Shown: positions 1 through 10,659 of the stretch, in pieces | Position numbering within the stretch: position 1 is the stretch's first letter | Layout of the letters: each line of letters opens with the position of its first letter | Assembly: GCA_019828545.1 (NCBI GenBank) | Contig: JACVRA010000171.1 | Location: 248,001-312,000 of the forward strand | Length of the DNA stretch: 64,000 bases | Source of the DNA: Paracamarosporium sp. OC-R06-R3 | Lineage: Eukaryota > Ascomycota > Dothideomycetes > Pleosporales > Didymosphaeriaceae | Direction: 5' to 3' | The notes under the pieces: generated by a model | The model's database searches: none | What the model was told of the DNA's origin: nothing | Seen by the model: only the letters and a program-made list of their open reading frames with translations | Program-made: the position numbers and the translations under genes

Positions 1-625
1 TCTTGACCTTCTGAGGGCGCTTCTCGTGGATCTGAGAGAGATTAGCTGTGCTTAGTGTTGTAGTACGGAAGATACATACCTGGTTCACAGACACGATCTC
101 ACCGTTGGCCTTCTTGATCTTGCGGAGCTTGCCGAGGAAGTACCAGAATCGCGACTTGGCGACAACCTCATTAGGCGCGAAGATACGCATGCGGTAGAGC
201 TTCGGGGTGGGGTTGGCCTCGCTGGGCAGGTGACGCCCGATGATCTGGTATTCCTGAAGGCGACCTACGGCCTGTCAGCATGTTGCCCAATGTGTTGCAG
301 ACTGTGTTCCAGCAATTGCACTCCGGACTCCTTTAGGTAGATGCGATTGGTGTGCGCGTCCTCAAGTAGTGTGGTCAAGGCATAGAATTTCGCGGCCGTC
401 CTCGCCTGGGCATCTGCTCGCTTCCGCAACGTCAACCCGCCCGCAGGAACGCTGCGTGATCCTTCTCTTCACGAGTACACATGGTAGATATTTCCAGGAA
501 AAAAACTAAGCAAAGTTTTCGCAATCGACGGCGGTCGCGAGGGTGAAGAAAGGTGTGCGCATCTCCAGGCTGAACGGACTGCAATTGCTGGAACATGGGA
601 GAAGAGGAGATGAAGGCTTACCCAT
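1..625 (-). CDS. RPL20: 60S ribosomal protein eL20 (L18a family), 5' part only
   Basis: Structural protein of the cytosolic large ribosomal subunit. Reading the minus strand, exon 1 holds only four coding bases (ATGG, 625..622), followed by donor GTAAGC. Exon 2 (264..80) and the start of exon 3 (31..1) give [15 protein letters not shown], then [20 protein letters not shown], then [10 protein letters not shown], which is the highly conserved start of fungal eL20/L18a. Introns are 621..265 (357 nt, CCGTAG acceptor, CTGAC branch-like site) and 79..32 (48 nt). The phases close exactly: ATGG joins GTCGCC. The gene runs off the left edge, so roughly the C-terminal half is missing. It faces the CSN12-like gene head-to-head, sharing about 385 bp of upstream DNA. 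A four-base coding first exon followed by a long intron is common in ribosomal-protein genes and often regulatory. Confidence 0.95.
265..621 (-). other. Long first intron of eL20 with complementary arms
   Basis: This 357-nt intron is about seven times longer than most introns in the window. A 21-nt segment at 575-595 and one at 305-325 are reverse complements of each other except for one base. The arms lie 26 nt inside the donor and 40 nt inside the acceptor, so pairing would bring the splice sites together. The interior (about 270-430) is also free of stops for roughly 50 codons in one minus-strand frame. It has no start and matches no family I recognise. Confidence 0.8.
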
Positions 626-1010
626 CTGTATTCTTGTTAGCAACCGCGATAATGTAGAAGGATAGGCATGCAACGCACCTTGATGCTGTGGTGTGGTGGT
701 TAGTACCGGTGTTGTCGTGGAAGTCGAAGTTGGAGAGAGTGCCAAATTGTGTGCGTGCCGAACTGTGCGAGCTAACCACTTTTGCCGCTAGCGCAGCTTC
801 GGCGGGACCTTCCAAGAAACACCGACGCAACTGCCCGCTAAGCTTGTCCACCAACTGCGACTTTGAAGCGTCTCTGGTAGTATTCGCGTCCGACTCTGCA
901 TCATGCGCGAGACTTGATCGCTGTTCATTCGCGCGCAGGTCAGAGTACCTTTCCAACGCCCCTACAGCACAGCATAGCATACCACACGCATCGTCGCTAC
1001 GAAAATCTCA
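626..1010. promoter_or_regulatory. Shared upstream region of eL20 and the CSN12-like gene
   Basis: These 385 bp separate two divergent start codons and must hold both 5' leaders and promoters. I see no TATA box or other named element I would defend. Overlapping ORFs on both strands here are short and resemble nothing known. Confidence 0.5.
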
Positions 1011-2661
1011 ATGGAGGTTGCACTCTCCGGCTTTCAACAGGCTTACTATAAGCATGATGCTTTAGACCTCGCAAGCTGCCTCAAACCCACACCTGTCGAT
1101 CGCCTGTATGATTTCTGGCGCTCCACGAACGAAGCCAGAGTCGAGCACGATGTTCGAAATGCGATCACATACGGACTGAGCGGGATAGAACGTGGGGAAG
1201 TGAAAGGGTGGATAGATGTATTTGTGGACTTTTGGCGAGCATCAGACAAGATCATCAAAGCGGATCAGGCGCAGAATCAAGGAAAGCTTTCGGAGCGGCA
1301 CTCAGTGGACGTGTACGATGCTTGGAAGGACCTCATATCAACTTTCCAAAAATACATCAGCAACGGGACGCTGCCGCACTGGATAATCTTTACGCTTTAC
1401 TTCGTTGCGAATGATTTGAGAAAGTTTGCTATCAAGGCGGATTTACAATTGGCAAAAGCAAAACCAGTCACCTTTAGTGCAGGCTTTTCGGATGATGTAG
1501 TGGCCACGACACCAAAGAACCAGAAGCTTGAAGAAGCTGCGCGAGTCTTTAGCCGTATCTTCGCATTATGCATGAGTGACAGGTGAGTGTACCTGACCAG
1601 TGCGGATTTGACCTGACTGACGCTTCTAGAAATCCTAACTTGAGCGAGTCGCGCAAGTGGGCCGTGTATTGCATAGCGAACCTGCAGTTTAAGACATACT
1701 TCAAGCTGAAAACGATTACCCTGTGCAAGAATCTTATCAAGTCAATCGAAGCCCAAGCAGACATGCCCCCATGGCACCTGTATCCGAAGGCACATCGAGT
1801 CACCTACATGTACTATTGTGGTGTCATAGCCTTCCTGCAGGAGGACTATAACAAGGTTCGTTAAAACTCTAGATATACTCTCCAACCGCTGACACAACTT
1901 AGGCCGAAACCGCCTTGGTCAATGCGTGGGCATACTGTTACAAGGGGAGCACCAAAAACAGAGAGCTCATTCTAACATATTTGATTCCATGTCGCCTCAT
2001 TACAAAAAGCGAAACTCCATCAACTCAGGTCCTCCAAGAATTTCCACATCTTCAAACTCTATTCGGTGATCTCGTTAGGTCCATTAAGAAGGGCGACCTT
2101 GCAGGCTTTGATAAGGCCTTTGCCGAGGGTGAACCTGAATTCGTGCGACGGCGCGTCTTTCTCACGCTCGAGCGGAGCCGCGACATCGCACTTCGCAATC
2201 TCTTGCGCAAGGTCTTCCTCGCCGCAGGTTACGAGGAACTGAAAGAAGGCCAGACGGAGAAGGATAGGATCAGAAAAACCAGGATCCCATTGGCGCACTT
2301 TGCCACGGCGCTCAGGATGGGATCTGGTGGGGGTCAGACAGTTGACGACGAGGAAGTTGAGTGCCTGTTAGCCAACATGATTTACAAGGTTCGTATACGA
2401 AGCGTCATACGTGTGTGCTTGCGACTGTCGCCACGTCACTTGCAACCCTAACCCAGTCACCTCCGTGTCTGCATGCACCCGTCTGCCTAATGCGAACGTT
2501 CAGTTGCCTCGACCAGGGTGACTGCGCTAGGCATTTGCTCCACTTCTGCGCTCCAAAACATGGCTAACCATTTACAGGGACTCATGAAAGGATATATATC
2601 GCGGGAGCATGCAATGGTGGTGTTGAACAAAAAGGGCGCGTTCCCTGGAACAGGGGTCTGA
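1011..2661 (+). CDS. CSN12: CSN12/Thp1-like PCI-domain protein
   Basis: The predicted protein of about 455 residues matches the CSN12/Thp1/PCID2 family, PCI-domain subunits linked to mRNA export and transcription (TREX-2-type complexes) and, in yeast, to the COP9 signalosome. Exons are 1011..1582, 1630..1855, 1903..2388 and 2578..2661, and all phases close. Diagnostic stretches are YCIANLQFKTYFKL, a helical middle ending LTYLIPCRL, and the winged-helix end GYISREHAMVVLNKKGAFPG just before the stop. The start ATG at 1011 opens MEVALSGFQQAYY, a typical fungal N-terminus for the family. Introns 1 and 2 are 47 nt, while intron 3 is 189 nt. Introns 2 and 3 both use the less usual donor GTTCGT. The symbol reflects family membership; the choice between CSN12 and Thp1 roles is inference. 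Confidence 0.92.
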
Positions 2662-4858
2662 TGTTCAAATTGCTGCGTCTAGCCTACGGATCATCACCAT
2701 TCCTCGATTTTGTTCGGGTGTGTATCCCAGCCCTTGACAGGTAGGCACAGGCCTGTGCCGTCAGCGCGGTATGTTGGCTGCTACAAAAAGGTGCATTTGC
2801 AGCGCGGCTGTGCGAGGTATACCAAAGCAGGTGCAGGGGGTCAGGCCGGATCACGTCCGGGTCACAAAGCATTAGATAGTCATATGCAACACACCCAGAC
2901 GGATCTTCAGGAGAAATAGTTTTGCATTGCCAGCTTTGAGCGACTTTTGGCTGATCAAGGCTGCGTTGCATTGCATCCCGCGTGCACCGACCGCCTCATG
3001 TGATATCGGGTCGTGTTCGCGTCAACGCGCCTAAACGCGTCGGGTGTCTGCTTGTCCAATGCCAGCCGTTCGTACCCCTCCTCAACAATCTCCGTCATTG
3101 CCATTTGAGACACCGGAGTGAGACGTCCCGCGCACACTTGTTAATCCTTCCATCTGCCCCTGCCGCTGATTTGTGCATGGCTTACGCTAGAGACAGCTTC
3201 TTTGAGGTGGGCGGCCGCTTCGCTTCGGTCGTGGGACATTGACGAATGTCGCTGCATGCCTCCGCGCACACTGTGACTCACTCTGGCCTTTGTTCGTGCG
3301 ACAGCGATGGCACGGCTAAGAGTGGCGGTGCCTCGATCCTTTCGTCCCCACCAAGACACCCATCCCAGCGCAGCGGTCCCATGCAGCGCAACCCTGCAAG
3401 GCCCCTACATGCCCGTGAATTAGTGCGCTTGCTGATAGCGACGCCTCGCGGCACGGCAAGTCACCTAACCCATGCAAGGCGTTCGACCTCTTCCCCAAAC
3501 CTTATGCTTACTATGTTCCACCACCCGTCGGTCGGACACCGCGCCCTCTAAAAGGTCGAACTGCCGTCTGAGCTTCCGGTTCATTGGTTCGTACTCAATT
3601 TAGCGACCCCAGCGCCGCCATGGCACCCCTCCTCCATGCCTCAAATGTCTTGACCATGTAGTAATACGATGTTTTTCTCTTGCGTTGGGCCTTGCTTCTT
3701 GCGATATCGCTTGGGTGCTTGTCGGCCGTAGCGCCGTTTCGCCTTGATGTGTTCGAGGGAGCGTGGGCCACGGCAGTAGATCCAAATGCATGTGTTCAAT
3801 GTGACGATGCTTTGAGGCGACAGTGATAGAACATCTCCCATACAGCGTGGTTTATAGACTGTAGACGTGGTTTAGATGGGCAGTGCTGAATTCCGCCCAA
3901 TAAAATCAGCCAAGGCTGGCTACAAATGAGATTCAAACCTCCTCCCGTCCAGTTCAACGAAAGTCACGCGGCAGAGAGAAAGGTATTGCATCCGTAGAAC
4001 AAAGTTCAATTCTAGCTGTGTAGTGGGGACGTGAAAATCAGACAGCATCCGATATGGCAACCGGCCCACTTTAAACTCCTGCATTCCCAAACGCATCCGC
4101 GATCAAGCCAATAGGCATGCCACCGCTCCTTCTAAGTAGTACAATTTGGTGTCATCTGTCCTGCAAGATTCCATGCCAAAAGAAAAACATCGAGACGTAG
4201 AGGTCATTAGGTGTAAATGAAAACTAGAAGAAGCAGAGTCAACAGGACCACCGTAGCATCGCTACGTTTTTTTATCCGCATTCTGCTTTAGTTCCCTCTT
4301 CGGGAAAAAAACATGTAGTAAATGGAAAGGGAACATAACCAGGGCTTCTGCAATTTTGGTGCCCGATCGAGAAGGAATACAATCATAACAAAGTGCAGAA
4401 GAACCCTTAGGAGAAAAGATAAGATGTTGGTACAACGAGTTGGCGAATGAGTGCCGGAATGGTATCGTGTCTCGGATGGTGAACGCCTTGCAGAGGGAAT
4501 GGAAACTTGAAGGAAACAAAGATAAAGGGTCTCGATGGTTGATGAATCGTAGCCGCGAGGCTGATCGAGAAAACTGTATTATACAAGAAGTGAGAAAAAG
4601 CGACGACGCCAACTTCTGGCAATTGTCGTATTGAATACCGGTGTTGGGTTGTGTAGGTCAGGGGTTGTCGGGGGGTCGGGCTGAACCAGGTGCCGTGAGA
4701 TGTGAGTCAGAGGAGAGATGGGAAGAGTTGCGCACGCGGACACGCATCAACGTATCCGAGACGAGAGGTGACGAATAAAGAGCAGAGTGTGTTGGAAACA
4801 ATCAAAGATGATAGACGGCGAGATGCGATACGTCGCTGCCTAGCGATGGCGAACGCAC
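2662..4858. other. Intergenic, 2.2 kb between CSN12-like and BTB genes
   Basis: The 3' ends of the CSN12-like gene (+) and the BTB gene (-) converge here. The ORFs seen are short, mostly lack ATG and look non-coding. I found no tRNA-like B box, repeat or protein fragment that I can name. Confidence 0.5.
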
Positions 4859-5726
4859 TTAGCGTGGTGTCTTCTGCGCGAGGTCATCCATGTGGTTTAC
4901 CATCGCAACAAACAGATCGAAGAACAGTTTCCCACCGTTCTCCATCTCGTTTTGCATCGTGCCGCTGCGCTTGAAGGTGTGTCGAGCGCGGATGATTAGT
5001 GCAAGGTAGTGTGCTCGCAGCTTCGAGTCGCTGTCTGGAGTATTGGCGTATGCGAAGCGTGCCGACGAAAGGATAGTCGAGCACTGGATGCCAGACTGGA
5101 GTCCTTGCTTTCGTAGTGCAAGCTTTTTTAGCTCATGTAGTCCGTATTTCTCGGCCTGGCAATATATGATAGTGTCCTTCAGGATGGGTCCTGCGATTGT
5201 GTGGATGACAGCTTCACCAGCGCCGTTGTTGCCGCCGTCTTCTAGGCTCCAGCTCTTCCGCTTCGTATCATATTCAAGGCGAGGGGAATAGTCACCCTTG
5301 TAGAGGTACTCTAAGATTGAGGAGAAGACTTCGGGATCTTCGTCAGGAAGGTCGATACGCTTGTTGCTACTAGAAAAGAATTGATCACGACAGGCGGATT
5401 GGAAGTAGGGCGAGTGACAAAGAACGTCTTCGTGGGCTGCGAAGAGGCGTTGCTCATGTCCAATAGAGAGTGTGATGATTGCACTAGAAGAATCATCAGC
5501 GATCAGCTTCCGGGTAACGACTAGTGAAGGATCGCTCAACTTACCTTCCGATCGTTGGCGATGTTTGATTTGATTGCGGTGACTGGGTCGTAGCTTGTTG
5601 TGCGAGCCTCTCCACTTTGCGAGACGGGTCTTTGAATGAAGGGTTCCTCTTGTGTGATTTCGATTTGCTCGCTCGGTGTTTCGAGAAGCTACCTTCTTGG
5701 TGCCTTCGGCTCGATGATGAAAACAT
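4859..5726 (-). CDS. BTB/POZ domain protein
   Basis: Two exons (5726..5545 and 5483..4859) give about 268 residues. The splice is supported by donor GTAAGT at 5544 and acceptor TTCTTCTAG at 5484, and the phase closes (AG|T, serine). Using the in-exon ATG at 5539 instead would discard a Ser/Lys-rich N-terminus and translate the intron. After a basic, disordered N-terminus of about 60 residues comes a BTB fold: ITLSIGHEQRLFAAHEDVLC, then SPYFQSACR, IDLPDEDPEVFSSILEYLY and YCQAEKYGLHELKKLAL. These are the hallmark strand, the HxxxL helix and the EYLY helix. Such fungal BTB-only proteins are numerous; many are thought to act as protein-interaction or Cul3-adaptor modules, but no partner can be read from the sequence. 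No kelch, MATH or zinc-finger domain follows. Confidence 0.88.
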
Positions 5727-7268
5727 TTTCGTCGCGATGGAAAACAGACGATTCCGATGATAATGGATGTATTAGGGGTGGGGGTGGAGGTGTATTTATA
5801 GTTTCAGTACATAGGCAGCAGGTATAGAGTAGTCCGGGAATATCCTCAGGCAGAACCCACAAAAACAGACGGGAGGCGATAACAGGCAAATGATGGCGCA
5901 CGCAGCTGCAGTTAAATAGGCGGCCTGCGGAGAGGCCACTTTCTGCCCAGGGACGGAGAAAAGTGAATGTCGACGCGGATTGGACGCGTTGATTATCAAA
6001 ACGCGCGCCGGTGCGCCAACGCGATATCACATGAGTACTAGGGACGTAAAGAGTCAGGAAGCAAGGACCCTGGACCTGGTCGAGGAGCACAAAGCGCAAG
6101 GGGATGATACAGGGCTCGGGTAATCTAAACGGATGGTGGCGCTTTTTTGGGGCGGAGGCCGCCAGGACGGAGACAATGTGTCGCTCTGGTGCAGCCTTCA
6201 CAGTGAAGCCTGTACACGTTAGTAGAGAGACCGACACGGCTCAGTTGAACTAAATAGAACCGAGTCAGAATAATTCAAACAAAATTCGAAATTGCGGTTT
6301 CGCTGATTCCGATTTTTCCATCCCTTTCTCTGGTTCTATCCTTCAATTCGCTGTCCAAAGCTATGACCAAGTCGACCTAGCAGAATTCAAGACTGAACGC
6401 GGTGCAGCGACCATCAAACGGCTAGCACACCCATTCATCTATTGCCGCTCGCCGCGAAGCCATGGTCGCTGGCTCACACGCTCGTCGCCGTCCACACTTA
6501 CTCTAGAACGCCGTTTCCCTTACCCCTGAGGGGCGATTTCACGATGAGGCGGTCCGGAGAGGCCGCGACACCTCTACCCGTTCCCCCGCTGAGACGGCTT
6601 GTCAGCATAAGTGGGACTGTGAAGCATGCCAAGCAATTATGCAGTGCCGATCAAGCCTGAGATGCGAGGGACGGTGGTGTTGGTGGAGTCGCGTAAGGCA
6701 GCCATGCTTTCACGCCATCACGGATTTATCGCGCTGTCACGTGCACTTCGGGCTGGTTTGGGTCAAGGTCGTCCGTCAGCTTAATCTGCGAGATCGTAAA
6801 GCTTGGGTCGTGTAGGGTATGCAGGAATAAGATTATGTAGATTCATGGCGCTTGGGTTATGGGGTTTTGGAACTGTGGGCATTATACTATTTTCTCTATC
6901 CTTATGTTACAAGTGTCGGCTTTTTTTGCCAGACTTTTCCAGAGCTTTTTGGAATCTCGGCATCATTCCTCATACCATGTTGAGATGCCGACACGCTCTG
7001 TGTATCCACATTAAGGCACACTGTCGTCCTCGCAAGGGTCATTGTTGTAGTTAATCATGTGAAGATAATCATGATCGATCCGATAGGTATGCAAATAGCC
7101 GTAAAGCGTGATTTTTTTTTTCTTTGGTCGTATAAACCTGCTCGGCGCAGATGGAAGCTGTAAGAATCAAATTATGTGCATTATCTCCCGGGCTACCTCA
7201 GGTGAGGCATGCAACATGAAAGCTCTGGGGATGACCACGGTTCGATATCTCCGTAGATATTTGTTCGC
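5727..7268. other. Intergenic, 1.5 kb
   Basis: Upstream of the BTB gene (-) and downstream of the Clr2 gene (-). A 182-codon minus frame at 5689-6237 is open but overlaps the BTB start in another frame and has no recognisable content. A T-rich run lies near 7110-7120. Nothing else supported. Confidence 0.45.
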
Positions 7269-9383
7269 TTAGTCGACGACAACCTGGACCTTGGACTTCT
7301 TGTACGGAACATCGGTGACAATACGCGTTTGTCGCCAAATATCCTCCTCATCGTCACTGACCTCGATGACATGTCGCTTGCCGCCCATGGTCGCCGACCT
7401 TCCTGATGAATTGCTCCCTTCGCTTTGGAGCCCTGCAGACTTCAGCGGCAGTGAACTTGCAACTTCTGGTGCCTGAAATCCCCTCAGACTGCGCATGCCA
7501 GGCGCAAGCTTGCGTTCCGACACCTCGCCTCCTGCCTCCATTATTTTGATCGTTTTCCGCCATTCTTTGGGGTCACGCTCGATATCATGCTTGCCGACAT
7601 CGAGACCGTTCACTGTCTGTAGGTCTAACGCATCCGCACGGCTATCTGCCCAGAACCAGGTAGTACCAAAGTTAGATACTATACGCTTGTCGTTCTTCGA
7701 AGCATAGTGCCGCGCGTCGAGAACACCTTCTCGACCACTGTCTAAACTAGGATCGGGAATACAAGACACCATCGCGCTGTGCTCATGCAAGCGGCCTATG
7801 ATTCTGGAGAACGGAACCGCAAGCTCTTTGTTTGCGGGGTGCAATGGATACCACTCCCCGTATCCAGACGCTGACTTTGGGACCTTGGTATTAGGCTCAT
7901 TCAAACACTCTTTGCTTGGCCGTGAAGCTACTGTAGTGTAGGCTGAACCATATACCCATACTTCTGAGTTGTAGGGTCGCCCTTCATCATAATCGTTCGA
8001 AGAGGCGTGTTCGAGATTTGAGAGCTTTAACCGGATTGTCTTCACCACGAGAACGTCTGTGCTGACATTGTCATCATCGCCAGCTTTTGGACTAAGACGA
8101 ACAGTATCGCCGACTGCAATCAACTCTGTTCCAATGTATATAGCGTGGCAATAGATCTGCGCATTGGGCCAGTTGCCCTGGAAGCGGTGCTTGCCCATCA
8201 AGGACATTGTGGCCGACACTGTAAACGCATTCTGAACAGTCGGATGACGCTCGTCCCGGGGAATCCGTCCTATATACTCCTCCCACAAGAAAAATGGGCG
8301 CATATGCTCCATTGCAACATATGTATAACGCTTTGAGAGAGACTTGTTGGTATCGTTGGGGTCTGGTAACGGCTCCACGCGTACGCCAGAGTAACCCACA
8401 TACACATCTGCTGCACCAGCATCCTCCGGGACCTCAGCAGGCGCTTGACCGACAAGGCCCGCCTCCCACATAGCAGTCTCTGCAAATTTGCCGCTTTGCG
8501 GATCATATAGTTGATACACAAGAGTTTGAGGATTGCGTGCAATCTCAAAACCTTCAGGTACGTTTCGAACATAGAGAAGTATGTCGCCTACTCGAGGGGT
8601 CCACTGGGGATCTCGCGCTAATTTCTTCAACAAGTTCGGAATGATTTCTTGCTCAGCACGCCAGTCGAGGCTCAGAGGTTCTTTGATAATCTCATCCAGA
8701 GTTCCGTGCCGCTTGAGCCTGTCGATACAATTTCGATATATATCTGGCGTTCCCTCTTCATCAACACGAGTAGCATCCATGCCCACGAGCGTCGTCTTGG
8801 GGCGGCCCATAGGTCTATATGGCGCTGCGGCGACATCACTGTTGACGGGGCCTGTATGAAGAGTGATGGTTGGCTTCTTGAGGTTTGTGCCACTACCACT
8901 CCTCGAGCTTGCACCGCTACCACGCCTCGAACTCGAAGACACGGAGTGACTTTTCGAATTGCTCTTGCTGAAGTAACCACTGACTGAAGGAGGCTTCCCG
9001 GGAAGCACACCGCCGCGAGGATCGCATACGGTACAAGGACAGCCCATCCTATCGCCATCGTTTTCCATGAGGTGCTTGAAGTGGGGATAGAACCTATTAG
9101 GCGAATCAAATACCTTGTGGCTGGGATGACCAAAAAGATATTTGTCCTTGATTCCATTGGCACGTGGGCGTTCATGGAGCGTATACCCTACAGGCAATCG
9201 CTCCAGGATATACTTGACGCCAAGCTTTGCTTCGCCTCGATCTTGCATCCACTGCAGGCCGATACGCTCTAGATACAAGTTTGGTGGGTCAATGATAGTG
9301 TAGGTTGAGTTCTCCGGGGGCCTATGCGTATAGTCTCCATCGGAGCCGTGCTTGAGCGGTACGACAACCGGACCTGCAGCCAT
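7269..9383 (-). CDS. Clr2-like transcription-silencing protein
   Basis: Uninterrupted ORF of 704 codons from the ATG at 9383. The frame extends to 9419 only through a GTG, and the ATG sits in a good context (ACCATGG). The N-terminal part has the fungal Clr2 N-domain pattern: LERLPVGYTLHERPR, YLFGHPSHKVFDSPNRFYPH, then a CPCTVC cluster near residues 114-120, a likely zinc site. A Ser-rich linker follows, then the larger C-terminal Clr2 domain (about residues 260-590) with VGDTVRLSP and EWYPLHPANKELAVPFSRI. In fission yeast Clr2 is a subunit of the SHREC histone-deacetylase/remodelling complex that silences heterochromatin; that role here is by family. The tail near residues 680-704 is basic with an acidic patch (EVSDDEEDI), a nuclear-type region. 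No intron is needed. Confidence 0.88.
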   Translation of the reverse strand: MAAGPVVVPLKHGSDGDYTHRPPENSTYTIIDPPNLYLERIGLQWMQDRGEAKLGVKYILERLPVGYTLHERPRANGIKDKYLFGHPSHKVFDSPNRFYPHFKHLMENDGDRMGCPCTVCDPRGGVLPGKPPSVSGYFSKSNSKSHSVSSSSRRGSGASSRSGSGTNLKKPTITLHTGPVNSDVAAAPYRPMGRPKTTLVGMDATRVDEEGTPDIYRNCIDRLKRHGTLDEIIKEPLSLDWRAEQEIIPNLLKKLARDPQWTPRVGDILLYVRNVPEGFEIARNPQTLVYQLYDPQSGKFAETAMWEAGLVGQAPAEVPEDAGAADVYVGYSGVRVEPLPDPNDTNKSLSKRYTYVAMEHMRPFFLWEEYIGRIPRDERHPTVQNAFTVSATMSLMGKHRFQGNWPNAQIYCHAIYIGTELIAVGDTVRLSPKAGDDDNVSTDVLVVKTIRLKLSNLEHASSNDYDEGRPYNSEVWVYGSAYTTVASRPSKECLNEPNTKVPKSASGYGEWYPLHPANKELAVPFSRIIGRLHEHSAMVSCIPDPSLDSGREGVLDARHYASKNDKRIVSNFGTTWFWADSRADALDLQTVNGLDVGKHDIERDPKEWRKTIKIMEAGGEVSERKLAPGMRSLRGFQAPEVASSLPLKSAGLQSEGSNSSGRSATMGGKRHVIEVSDDEEDIWRQTRIVTDVPYKKSKVQVVVD

Positions 9384-10659
9384 GGTTGTTGTCGTTTTGG
9401 TGAACTGGTGCGTTGACACTATTCAGACGCAATCAATGAATTTAGATAGGCACTCGCTGACAGGCCAACCAAAGTCTACCTGACAATGGGTAATATTGTA
9501 GCACCGTAGCTTCAACCCTTCGCAAGTGGTGGTAGAACAACTGGTTGCGTCCACGAAGTGAACGCTGTCTGCAGATTACAACAAGAAACTAAAAAAAGAA
9601 AAAGTGAGGGAAAATCGCGCTTGTCAGGAAAGGGACATGGTTGCGACTGCTGTTGGTGGGAGCGTTTGTGGGAGGTCGCGTGAAGATATCGTCGGATTCG
9701 CGAAGCGTTTGAATGTCATAGCGCGCGTCCGTTTGCTGTTGATGTTGTTTCCCTTTCAGCGAGTCACACGTGGCTTTGGCTGAAGCTTGTTCAGGCAATC
9801 ATGTGTGGCTTGCTGATGGAAGAGTGAATGGTGAGGTTTGAGTAATGGCCTTGGCAAAAAGGGACCGACCCACAACAAATGCAAGCGGGCCGCGGCTGTC
9901 ACGCTGAACCGCGCGAGTCGTGCGCTGGGCCCTGACACACTTAGCGATGCCCCTATCAAAACAGCACCTTGGTCTCTACTTGTTCATCCTCGAGTCTCGC
10001 AGTGCAAACTTCACTTGCAAGGGCGGAACCCAGATCCCGGTTACGGGTACTATGACCATGCCACCCAGAGCAGCCTGCCAGAGCAACCTCCTGCCCGTCG
10101 TCGACCCCTTCGCTAAGCTAGCTGAGCTTCACACCTGGAAAAAGCATGGCGCAAGCCTAGATCGACACCCAGAATCAGTGCTTTGCAGCACCGCTAGTCC
10201 CAGTTCCAACGTGAACACCTGATTTTGGGTTTCAATAGGTCGGGTCTGCTACTGTCTGCTAACTGCATCGAGGCAAGACAAGGCCCATAGCATTTGCGCC
10301 ATGCCGTCCACGGGAGAACGCCAGGTCTCCACGTGCGCCTCCGACATCCATGCGCAATGAGCTAGCCACGAGCCTGCCGCCCGTTGTCCCTAGATTTCTC
10401 GTTCTCCTTCTTGCTAGTCGTCACCTCAACTCTCACCTCAACCCTCAAGCTAAGGGTCCTGACCCAGCCCACCGTCGAGCGAGAAAGAAAGGCTATGGGC
10501 AGCTGAGGTCATCGATCCGGAAGCAGTACGCGAAAAAGCAAAGCACTGGTCCTGAGCATGCAAAGGAGCTGGAATCTTCATCCGTGGCACGCGCGATAAC
10601 CTAAGTGGGCTGACCTTGAGCAACGTTTCTATTCCACACTTGATCATCCTTTCGCTGCA
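9384..10659. promoter_or_regulatory. Divergent intergenic region, Clr2 / membrane protein
   Basis: About 1.28 kb between divergent starts, presumably holding both promoters and leaders. ORFs here (for example 9838-10116 and 9920-10222) overlap in different frames, lack family features and are probably chance. No element is identified. Confidence 0.45.

Noticed and set aside
3900..3960. Possible tRNA B box (GGTTTGAATCT-like on the minus strand)
   Set aside because: No matching A box, acceptor stem or cloverleaf around it.
5689..6237. 182-codon minus-strand ORF upstream of the BTB gene
   Set aside because: Overlaps the BTB start in another frame and shows no protein-like features.
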